DNA of 64,000 nt, taken from positions 62,001 through 126,000 of the forward strand of contig CAJTDL010000001.1 of assembly GCA_910575035.1 (NCBI GenBank), given 5' to 3'. The notes beneath the pieces are model-generated. The model was not told where the DNA came from, ran no database searches, and saw only the letters and a program-made list of their open reading frames with translations. Within the stretch, counting starts at the first letter, position 1. Every line of letters starts with the position of its first letter. Shown here piece by piece: positions 35,546 through 45,400 of this stretch. Made by a program: the position numbers and the translations under genes. Source of the stretch: Lachnospiraceae bacterium. GTDB lineage: Bacteria > Bacillota > Clostridia > Lachnospirales > Lachnospiraceae.

Positions 35546-38500
35546 ATGGAGAATCTGGAAACGATTATTGAATTGCTTTATAAAAGGGTACCAGTGCAGC
35601 AAGTAGTCAATGGAAGGATAACTTATGGTGAGTTTAATCAGATAGAGTTTATAAAGATGGCAAGGTCATATGTTTTCCATCACAGTGAAAATGAGTCCTG
35701 GAATTTGTTAAACTATTTTTTGGATACTTTCCAGGAATCTGCGAAAAAGCGGGGGAGGCGGATCGAGCGGAAATTAAATGTATTCGAACCTTTATTCTAC
35801 TATGCGCAGGAGTTTCTTCAGATAAGGGATAATGAAATGGTCTGTCGGTATTCCCGTTTAATAGAATGGCGGAAAATGACGACTGTATTAAGCGAGGACT
35901 TGATCGTTTCTGCATTTTTGGCAGCGCAATTAACCTATAAAGAAATAAAAGTAAGAGGATTTTCGTGGAAAACAGTGATTAGCCATAATAATGCACAACT
36001 CAAAGCCATTATCCGGCGTGGAATTTCTGAAAATCATTCCCATTTGAATGGTGCTGCGCCAATTTTTCATATATCATGGCTAAGCTTGATGAATAACGTG
36101 AATGCTTCCAAGTTAGGGAAAATTCTGCGAGGTTATGATGAGGACAGAAGATATACAAATGTTGCTTATGCCAATACATATCAGGAGATATCGTTTTATG
36201 AAAGGTATATGCAGGCAGCAGTGATTCGTCTTTTGCTATACTGTAAGGTTTCTGGAAAAAGGCTGAAGATTGGAGAATATAATGTCGCAGCAGCAAGCAT
36301 CCAAAGTTTTATTAAATTCAAGCCATTTCGAGTAAGGGGATATGCGGATGAATTCTGCCTGGATTGTAAAGCGTCTGATAAAATTCTTAATTATTTATAT
36401 GGGGCAAGATATACTGCTGGTAACATAGTAAGAGATAGAAGTGAGAAATGCTATAATGTCTTCATGAGAAAAAGAAGGCGTAGTTTTCGTGAAATTGTCC
36501 TGTGCATTATAGAATGCAGTATCAATGATTTGGATTGGGGGGAAGTTTGGAAATCAAATGTAGTATTAGAAGAATTATTGGAAAGTTCAATAGGAGCATG
36601 TCTGTTGGAGAATGAACAGGTAGTTGAAGTGATAAAAAATAATAGAAATATTCCGCTGTCGATATTATTTCAGAAATTGTTTTCTCTTATCGCCCGAATT
36701 TCACTTGAGGATGCCAGTATTCTTTTTTTAGAAGAGAGGGTATTTGAAATTATATGGGAAAGAAAGACATTGGAAAACGTGGAGGAATTGTTGAAATATC
36801 CGAAAGAAATTATTCGTGAAAAGGATTACCTGCAGTCTATGATTGATGCATTTCGTTTGGGGGATAGCAGGTGTTTTGATAATTTAAAGAGTTTGGATTA
36901 TATTTTAAGTCATTTGGAGCATAGTGGTTTTGATGAAGAAATGGATAATTATATTTTTTCTGGTGAGCGTTGGCTTATGTATATTATGCTTAGGAAGATT
37001 TATCTGGATGAGGAAGGATATGAAACTTATTTTAATTACTTTTATATCTACTTGTTGATAAAAGAGGGGATTCGTTCGGAGCTGATACAGTCGAATATAA
37101 ATGTAGGATTTCGAAATTTCGAAAAATACCAGAGCCGAAAAGGGGATCTGCTTACGGATAAAATTTATACAAAGGAATTTACGAGGCTTGCCGTTTCGAA
37201 TAGTCTGGTTTCGAAAAATATTCGGAAGATGGAATTAAGGATAGCGCCAGAAGACAGTTCAGACAAGATTTGCCGACAGATACAGAAATTAGATAAATTG
37301 GTACTCCCGAATGATAGCTGGAAAGAAAATATATTTTATACGGTGCATTTTATTAAAAGTTTGGAAAAGCCATTAAAGGATACCGGATATATATATTGCC
37401 GCCATTATCAAAAACGGCAGGATATAGAAAAAAGGGCGTATGCCTTAACAGGTCTGCGAGAAAAATATCCCTATGTAGGAGAACGTATCTTAGGAATTGA
37501 TGCAGCGGCTAATGAGATTGGCTGCAGGCCAGAGGTTTTTGCACCTATGTTCCGTTATCTGAAAATGCATAGGCATAGTTATGATACTAATCGGGGAATG
37601 AAAAAACTTCCGCAGTTAGGCGCTACATATCATGTTGGGGAGGATTTTCTGGATTTGGCAGATGGCTTAAGAGCCATTGAAGAAGCTATTTTGTTTTTGA
37701 ATTTAGAATCAGGTGACCGTTTGGGACATGCATTGGCATTAGGAATTGATGTGAGAGAATGGTATCAGGGAAAGCGCTATCGGATTGCCTTGACGGTTCA
37801 GGACTACCTGGATAATTTAGTTTGGATTTATCATAAGCTTATCCAATATGATATAAGGAATTTTGAAAATTTCAAGGAATGGATACTTGGCGAATATAGT
37901 ATGTTTTTTGGCCGCTTATATAAGAAAAATATGTTATCGGGAGAGGTAGAAGCGATATTTCAAGAGCACAGACGAAAGAAAAAGGGCGTGGATTTTGATG
38001 TAAATAGCAATGGCATGGATTTGGGAATATATAATTACCATTATGCCTGGCAGCTTCGGGGTGATGATCCGAAATTGTATGAATTGGGCTACTTTGATGA
38101 GGATTATTATATTGAGAGACAGGAAGAATTCCGCGTGAATTTTCATTTTTTAAAGGATTTAATAGTTCGGAGAATTCCAGAGGCGGCACTGTTATATTAT
38201 ATGTATCATTATAATGGAAAGATAAGGGAAGGCGGTTCAAAGACAATAGAAGTATGTGTTTCAATGAATTATGTCAATGCAGTTGCAGCGATTCAAAGGG
38301 CTTTGCAAAAAGAAATTGCAAGAAAAGGGATTGCCATTGAGACAAATCCATCATCTAATTATCTGATTGGGACATTCCGTCAGTATGATAAACATCCAAT
38401 TATACAGTTTTATAATAAGGGGCTGATTCATGACCCAGAACAGTTAAAATTCTGTCCGCAATTGTCGGTGTCAATTAATACGGATGATCAAGGGATATTC

Positions 38501-38731
38501 AGTACTTCTTTAGAAAATGAGTATGCATTGATGGCGTGTGCATTGGAATCTGTAGTAGATGATAGTGGAGAGCCGATGTATAATAAGACGGACATTTACG
38601 AGTGGTTGGATCGAATCCGGATTATGGGAAACGAACAGAGCTTTGGAATGAAACAGGAAGGAAACACAGGGGTGGAAGGAGAAGTTATAGGTTGTGAAGA
38701 TAGGGATAGTGTTATTAGGGAGGGGATTTAA
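35546..38731 (+). CDS. rdrB: RADAR adenosine deaminase-like effector RdrB, copy 2
   Basis: A 1061-residue deaminase-like protein with SENHSHL (H164, H166), YHVGED (H696, E699), GDRLGHA (H728), ETNPSSNYLIG and SINTDDQG (D980, D981). The metal-binding and catalytic residues of adenosine deaminases are all present; only the residue after the DD pair differs (Gln for Pro). It is collinear with copy 1 over its length, including CRPEVFAPMFRYL and the final ENEYALMA. It lies 18 bases after rdrA, and its 3' end overlaps the SLATT gene by 38 bases. It should deaminate adenosine nucleotides or RNA upon phage infection, by analogy with RADAR. Confidence 0.9.
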   Translation: MENLETIIELLYKRVPVQQVVNGRITYGEFNQIEFIKMARSYVFHHSENESWNLLNYFLDTFQESAKKRGRRIERKLNVFEPLFYYAQEFLQIRDNEMVCRYSRLIEWRKMTTVLSEDLIVSAFLAAQLTYKEIKVRGFSWKTVISHNNAQLKAIIRRGISENHSHLNGAAPIFHISWLSLMNNVNASKLGKILRGYDEDRRYTNVAYANTYQEISFYERYMQAAVIRLLLYCKVSGKRLKIGEYNVAAASIQSFIKFKPFRVRGYADEFCLDCKASDKILNYLYGARYTAGNIVRDRSEKCYNVFMRKRRRSFREIVLCIIECSINDLDWGEVWKSNVVLEELLESSIGACLLENEQVVEVIKNNRNIPLSILFQKLFSLIARISLEDASILFLEERVFEIIWERKTLENVEELLKYPKEIIREKDYLQSMIDAFRLGDSRCFDNLKSLDYILSHLEHSGFDEEMDNYIFSGERWLMYIMLRKIYLDEEGYETYFNYFYIYLLIKEGIRSELIQSNINVGFRNFEKYQSRKGDLLTDKIYTKEFTRLAVSNSLVSKNIRKMELRIAPEDSSDKICRQIQKLDKLVLPNDSWKENIFYTVHFIKSLEKPLKDTGYIYCRHYQKRQDIEKRAYALTGLREKYPYVGERILGIDAAANEIGCRPEVFAPMFRYLKMHRHSYDTNRGMKKLPQLGATYHVGEDFLDLADGLRAIEEAILFLNLESGDRLGHALALGIDVREWYQGKRYRIALTVQDYLDNLVWIYHKLIQYDIRNFENFKEWILGEYSMFFGRLYKKNMLSGEVEAIFQEHRRKKKGVDFDVNSNGMDLGIYNYHYAWQLRGDDPKLYELGYFDEDYYIERQEEFRVNFHFLKDLIVRRIPEAALLYYMYHYNGKIREGGSKTIEVCVSMNYVNAVAAIQRALQKEIARKGIAIETNPSSNYLIGTFRQYDKHPIIQFYNKGLIHDPEQLKFCPQLSVSINTDDQGIFSTSLENEYALMACALESVVDDSGEPMYNKTDIYEWLDRIRIMGNEQSFGMKQEGNTGVEGEVIGCEDRDSVIREGI

Positions 38732-39331
38732 AAGGGCAAAAATTAAACAGGGGCGTAAAAAGGCAAAAGATAAGTTAGATCAGGAGAAGAAAAATGTATG
38801 GTGTACTTGGAAAGCAAAATGGGAAGCAGAAGCGGGAGAGGGTAATTTTGAGACGTTTTTTCAATTATTTGAAGCCACTTATGAATATGTATTATGTGCT
38901 AAGACAGACAATAAAATGGAAAACTTCAGATGGAAAAAAAGTTTCTTCGTTTATTTGTGTTAGGAGGAGCGGCCTTTGTATTTTTCTTTGTATATAATTT
39001 GTGCTTTGATTCTTCCAATCAATGGATGGCTTGGTTAGAGAATGGCGTGATAACCTTACTGATGCTTTTTATAAGCAGCATTATCTCCAAGTGGGTAGAT
39101 ATCAAAAAGTATCAGGAGACATGGGCCAGGCATTCTTGGCATTTGCATTCCATGAATACAGAGATGGTGCGTTTTATTAGTGATTTAGAGCCGTATCATA
39201 GATTGGATAAGAAACGGGTATTTGTGGATAAGATTTTGGAAATTTGGGATAAGAACCAGGAAAAGTTTGTACATAATATGGAAGACAAAGAAAAAGAGTT
39301 AATGGATATTGCCAAATATTTGAAAGAATAG
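38694..39331 (+). pseudogene. rdrD: SLATT-like membrane protein of RADAR 2, split by a frameshift at A7
   Basis: The first part starts at GTG 38694 (AAGGAG about 11 bases upstream) and reads to a stop at 38963. The second part is open from 38930 to 39331 in another frame. Joined at the run of seven A (38934-38940) they give a protein like RADAR 1 RdrD: a soluble N-terminus (WKAKWEAEAGEGNFETFFQLFEA), two membrane helices (LRLFVLGGAAFVFFFVYNL and GVITLLMLFISSIISKW), then KKYQETWARHSW and a C-terminal helix. One extra A, by RNA polymerase slippage or a true insertion, restores the frame. It may be a dead gene, a slippage-expressed gene, a homopolymer switch or an assembly error. Confidence 0.75.
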
Positions 39332-39364
39332 ATATTTTATATTCTGCTGAATCGTTATTTCTAG

Positions 39365-39406
39365 ACTCCCCCAACATTTTGTTGTAGTTGGGGGAGTTTG
39401 TTTTTT
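39365..39406 (+). terminator. Intrinsic terminator after RADAR 2
   Basis: ACTCCCCCAAC at 39365-39375 pairs perfectly with GTTGGGGGAGT at 39387-39397 (11 bp, 11-base loop), followed by TTGTTTTTT. It separates the RADAR operon from the RT gene. Confidence 0.9.
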
Positions 39407-39427
39407 ATCAGGTAAGCAAAGTATAAT
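39398..39427 (+). promoter_or_regulatory. Putative sigma-A promoter of the primase-RT-nitrilase gene
   Basis: TTGTTT at 39398-39403, an 18-base spacer and TATAAT at 39422-39427. The -35 element lies in the T-tract of the terminator. The predicted leader is about 45 bases and ends with GGAGG at 39466-39470, 8 bases before the ATG. Confidence 0.55.
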
Positions 39428-39478
39428 GAAAAAACAAAATTGGAGAAAAAGTAATAGAAAGATGCGGAGGTAAAACGT

Positions 39479-42400
39479 ATGAGTACGCCAAGAGGTAAGT
39501 ATTATGCATATATAAAAGAGAATATATCCATTAAGGAAGTGTGTGATAAATTAGGGATTGTGACCAGGGAAGCAGGAAACGATTATGTCTGTTCTTGTAT
39601 TTTCCATAATGACTCTAATCCTTCTATGCACATATATTCAGAAGGCAGGAATTTCTATTGCTATGGTTGCCATGAGAGCGGTGATTTATTTTCTGTGATA
39701 AAGAAAAAGCGGGAGTGTAGTTTTCAGGAGGGTGTGAAATGGCTGGAACATGCATTTCCATGGATATTAGAGAAAAAACCAGTGCTTAGCGCGAAGCAGA
39801 AGGTATGGCATTCAAAGAACGGATATGAGATTGCTTATGAAGTATATAAAAACATGGATGGGGCAGAGCGGGAAGCTCTGCAGAAATATGCTGCAACGAG
39901 GGAGTATGCTGTTGATTTTTTGGTGAAAAGGGACATCTTTTTTGCGAAAGGGAAGAAGCTTCATGCAGCTTTTGTGCAGGGAGGCAGCGAGTTTATTGAA
40001 GAGCTGGATATGTTAAGGGACGTGTCTTTGCTGAACGCATTGCCGCTTCTTAGAGGGCATAAAAGCGTCCATTATGATGATTACTTTAAAGAGGGCGGTA
40101 TTATCATTACGCTGCGAAATGAGAGGGGGGAAGTGGTAGGGTTTGCGGGGCGCAGTATCCGCAAGGATAAAGCTTTTCGATACCGCTTTACTAAGAAATT
40201 GCCCAAATCCCATATATTGTACCGATTGGACTATGTCCAAGAGCAGCTGGAGATTAAGGATGGAGATAAGGAAATTTATATTGTTGAAGGGATGTTTGAT
40301 GCGCTCCGTTTGGAGGCTAAGGGGTTTCTGGCAGTGGCGGTTATGGGGAGCCGTTTACAGGGAAGCCAGGATAAATTGTTGGGAAATGCGGTAGGGCGGA
40401 CAAAGAAAAGTGTTTATTTGAGGCTGTTTTTTGATTCAGATGAAGCGGGATTTAAAGGGGCAGTGGCCAGTATAGGGAAGATTTGGAAGAATCCTGTTTT
40501 GCGGCATTGCTATCTGAGTGTTGCAGTATGCAAAGTAGAAGGAGAAGATCCAGACGAGGCGTATAAAGCAGGCAGAGAAAAAAGCGCAGTTTCGTATCTG
40601 GCGTTTGAGTATTTACTGAGATATTATGTAGCAGAAGGGGAGTACATAAGCCAGATACCATTAAAGGAGCGCATAAGTGAAATATCTGCGGAAAGAAGAA
40701 TTCGGATTTTTCAGGCTATAGAGGATATGCTAACCCAGGAAGAATGGGAAAATGTGTTTGAATGGTATGATAGCGTTCTCTATTATCCTAAAATGAAAGA
40801 AGATATTTCAGATGGGGAGTTTGCTTTTTTGGTATTGCGGCAATTTATTTTATCAGATTGTGATAGCAAAAGTGGGATCCCAAATAAGGGAAAGGCAATA
40901 AAAACAGAACAGAAAGATCATCATTTCCAAATGATGACGGCGCTGCAGATTGCAAGGACAAGCTATGAGCGTGAGGATATTACTCTGGAAGGTTCAGCCT
41001 GGGAAAGGATTGGGTTTGGGGCAGATGCGTTCTTTGATTATTTTTACCAGGGTTTATGCAAGGGGGAAAAGATAGGGATACCGATGATTACAATGCAGCT
41101 ACCAAAGAAATTAGGCGTACAGAGGCTAAAAGCCTTGTATTGCCATGAGGAATTGGTGCTGCAGCAGTATGTGATGAATGAATTGCTGTCAGGGGAAGCC
41201 GGGGCGGATTATGAGAAGCTCATACCGGCAGTCCGTTACCATAGGGAGCAGGGAACCTATCTGACAGGATATGGATACTGGAACGTGATAAAGGAAAATG
41301 TAAGCTTTGCATACCAGATTGACATGTCAGCCATTAATGGGGCAAAAGAAATAAAAAATGGGATGTTCCGGCCTTTTTATGATTGTTGGAAATCTTATAT
41401 TGCCTATATTCAGGAAGGGATTGAGAGGCTGAATGGTGAAAAAGTATATCGGATTAAATTGGATATTCAGGGATTTTATGATCATATTAGGAGATTTGTG
41501 ATAAGGGATGCCCTTTATCCGTCCTTACTGCAGGCTTTGCGGAGCGATGAAAGTAAGTTTGCCTGTTTTAGGCAGGAAGAGAACCTGAATTACAATGTGG
41601 CGGAAAAGGCAGTCAACTGGATATTGGATGAGCTGTATGAAGAGGAATACTATGATGCGGCAACAGGTATTTTAAAAAAGAAGGCGCAGTATGATTGCGG
41701 GATTCCCCAGGGACCGGCGCTGTCTTCTTATGCGGCTAATATTTCCCTGTTTTCCTTGGATAAAATGGTATGGGAAATGGTTGAGCAGGCAAATCGGGAC
41801 TGTGAAAATGGGAGAATTAATGCCAGATATGCCCGATATGTGGATGATATGATTATTATTGCTTCTTCACCTGTGATATTGATGGAGATTAAAGCTGCGA
41901 TTGCGGCACATTTGTATGACATACAGTTGAGCTTAAGCCCTAAGACAGAGGCGGCAGATGGCATTACAAAAGAAGAGGCGAATGAATGGACGCTGATGGA
42001 GAGGGGAGGCTTTGGGGTATCAGCTCTGTCCGATATGCCAGAGGATACCATTGATTCTCTGATGGAGGAATACGAAGTTTTTGAGGAGACAGACCGAAGA
42101 GGGGCGCTGAAGTTATTGCAGAGCAACCTTTACTCTTTATTGTATGAAGGGGTAGCGTTGAAGGATGTCAATTTTGAGAGACTGTTGAAGGTAGTTTTCC
42201 AAACGACGGAAATACGATATCAGGATGTGGTGCGTTTTTCGGAAATGATGATCTTTTATGCAGCCAAAGAGGAAGGGGATTTTGTGGCGTCTTTTCAGGA
42301 AATGTGGCAGAGGGGAGTGGAAAGCAGTCCCCGAGAGTCATTGCTCCGCGAACCAGGATTGGGGATTTTAGTGCTTTTAGAAGGCATCTGCCGGATTTTG

Positions 42401-45400
42401 AAACACAATAATATTTATAGGAAAAATGAGGTTTTATCCATTTGGGCTGAAATAGAAAGTAAAGTGAAGGCGGGATGGGGTAAGATTGTGGAAGCATTTG
42501 AAGAACAGGTTTCCCTATGTGGTATTTTAAAAGACAACCGTTGGGTATTAGGGCTGAAAATATTGGAAATAGCGTCCTTGGCAGGAAACAGCATCAAAAA
42601 AGACCTGCTCCAAGAGTGGGAAAAAAATGAGTATTGGTACCGCTGGAATTGGAATATGGAAAAGGGCTTATCAGAGCAGATGAATATGCGTCAGAGCACT
42701 ATGGATTTACTTCAGGATTTTCAATATTGCCTTATGGTGTTTATGAATATGCAGAAACAGGAAGATTATAGAGAAATTAAGAGTATTTTTAAAAGGCATA
42801 GAAGCGGATATGGGAACTTAAATGAGGTCAATGCGATAAGCGCATGCTTTAAGATTTGGTTTTTTGAATCGGGAATGGAAGTGCAGGAAAAATCTTATGT
42901 GGAGAATGCGCTGCGTGTTTTGTTGAATACGCTTCCTGTGGGGAATAGGGCGGAAGTGATTGGTGGGATTGATCTTTTGAAAAAGTATTTGTTTCATGAT
43001 TATGCAGATGAAGGGGTGGGGGAGTTCCTACCGATATTTTCAGGGGTAAAATATCCGGGCATTATGAGGATGAAGAGGGGATTAAATTCTGCTATTTGTG
43101 GGATACAGCGTGTGGATTTTGATAAAAATGGGGAGAGGAATGTGCTCGTGCCTCAAAACTGGACAAAGATACAGGATGATTTAAACAACAATCTTTGGTA
43201 TTACGAAAATACTGTTTGGGAGAAAGAGGTTGCGGATGGAAATTTAGAGTATGTGTTATTGTCGGATTATTGTGAAGCAAAAGATGGAGTAGAGCCAATT
43301 GGCTGCCTTAGGAATATTTATGAAATCTATCCATTGTTATGTGAAGAGATTATAAAAATAATGAAAGGACTGGAAAAGGAAGAAGAGAGAAGAAGGCTGC
43401 TATTATCGAAGAAAAATGTATTTCTGCTTTGGGATGGACAGACGAAGAAGGTTTCTGGTATTAAGGTGGGAAGTTCCTATCTGGTATCGGCTAATACAAT
43501 TTCAGATGTTGTGGGGATAGAAAAGGGAGAAGAAAAGTACGAATTAAAATATGTGCATGAGGATGGGAGCGCCTATTGGATTGCAGGAAATTTACTGAAG
43601 GATGCGTGCCATATAGAAAAGGTGCTCCTTGCAGAGGGGACGGAAGAAAATAAAAACGATACAGAAATGCTGAATTATACAGTAAGGAGGATATGTGGGG
43701 CGTCCGTAGAGAAGTATGGGAGGTCAGGAAAAGCAAAAGCTTCCTATCAAAAGTCAATGGAACGTACGATTCGGTTATTGGGGATGTATTTGGAAAATGA
43801 GGCGCAGAGGGGGATATGTCTTTTGAATGCCCGGATTGTAAATTCTTTTATTGCAGATAAATTGGAAAATGAACCAAATTGGCGTTGGGATGCAAGTTTA
43901 TTTTCTGGGATATGGGCAAAGGATTATCTGCGTAAGGATTATCGGGGGTTTTTGAGCCAGTTGCAGGAGAGAGAGATTCGCCCACATCTATTCCAAGTAA
44001 AAAGAAGGGTGCCGAAATTATATTGCAGTTTGGCGGATGGAGCAAGCCTGCTTGCTGGCAGGGAGGAGGTCTTTGATGGATTGATGGTTCTTTCGGCTGG
44101 CCTGTATGCGGATGGGATATTGATGTATTTGCGGATGCAGGTATTGGAATATATTCGTTCTTTTGAACGAGAGCAGCGGGAAAGGCTTATTGCAGAAGCA
44201 AGGCAGCCAGAGGCGGATTTCCCGATGCAGGAATTAGGCCTGAAAGAAAAAACGCTGCTTCTTACAAGGGCAGATATTGATTTGAATGGAATTTACATAA
44301 GTCTTTTGGAGGCAGAAAATAACGAGAAAAGGATTAATTATATTACACATTTTGGCTGGATGGCTTTATTGGCAAAAGTGTGTGAAATTGATAAAGTATC
44401 AGGTTTTATTACAGAGGATAGAAATTTGGGAAATGCTCAAAGGGAGAAAATTGCCCAAAATCTGAAGAAAATTTGTAAATTGGTAGGTTGGCAGGAGAAT
44501 TCGGATGAAAAAATGTATAAAAAAACGAAACTTGGATTTCCTTTTGAGGGGCTGGCGAATCTGTTTGAAATATGGGCAAAGGAAAATGTGCTTGAGATTA
44601 TAAATTGTTTGCAGGATATTGATAAGCAGTGTGGAATAGAGGTGGCCTTAGAAAAGTCGGAATATTATGGGCAAATCATACAGGGGAAAAGAGTCCGAAT
44701 TGTAACAGAGACAGAAAAATTTCAGGAAATGCCGTATTTCTGTACATTTGCAAAGAGAAATGATAATCTTTGCGATGTAGAGTGTGATGCTGGTAATGTC
44801 AAAAAGTACATTTATTCCATTGCAAAGAGAAGAGGGAAGGTAGTAGGCGTTTCTACGATTGACCAAGAATTTGGGAAGATACTGCAGTTATGGGAAAATG
44901 GAAAAGATAGAGAGGGCATAGAGGGACTTGCATTCCTCCGTGCAGGGGAACAAAGTGAGAGAATAGAATTATCTAAAAGTGAGGGAAAAGACGAAATATT
45001 GGAAATATCCCAAAGTGAGACGGGAGAGAAAAGTCAGGAAGAGCAAGAAGAGGGAAATCAGAGAAAGCAGGAATTGGGAGAGACAGAAGAGAAAAAAGGA
45101 GCAGAGCAAGAAGAGGCAGTGGGAGAAGGAAAAGGAGAAGGGGGGCATCAGGGAAAGGAAAATCAGGGGAGAATGAGGGCTGAAGTAGGCGTAGGGGAAA
45201 GTGATACGGGTGATAAAAATGAGAAAGAAAATAAAAAGGATGAATTGCTGGAACATATAAAAAAGGTTCAAGAGCAGGCATGGGGATGTAGAAAAAACAA
45301 TAAATTTTTTTCGGATATGCACAGAATTGCGTTGTTTCAATTTCGGATTGATTCAAGTTATAGGCATCCATCATCAGAGAAATGTGAATTAGATAGCATG

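Noticed and set aside
39332-39478. Retron-type msr-msd RNA ahead of the RT
   Set aside because: The gap holds only a terminator, a promoter and the RBS; there is no room for the paired a1/a2 repeats and no such pairing is seen.
44973-45374. Two long minus-strand ORFs of 123 and 133 codons rich in Phe, Leu and Ser
   Set aside because: They are shadows of the purine-rich linker of the RT fusion; composition follows from the GA-rich coding strand and there is no ribosome binding site.
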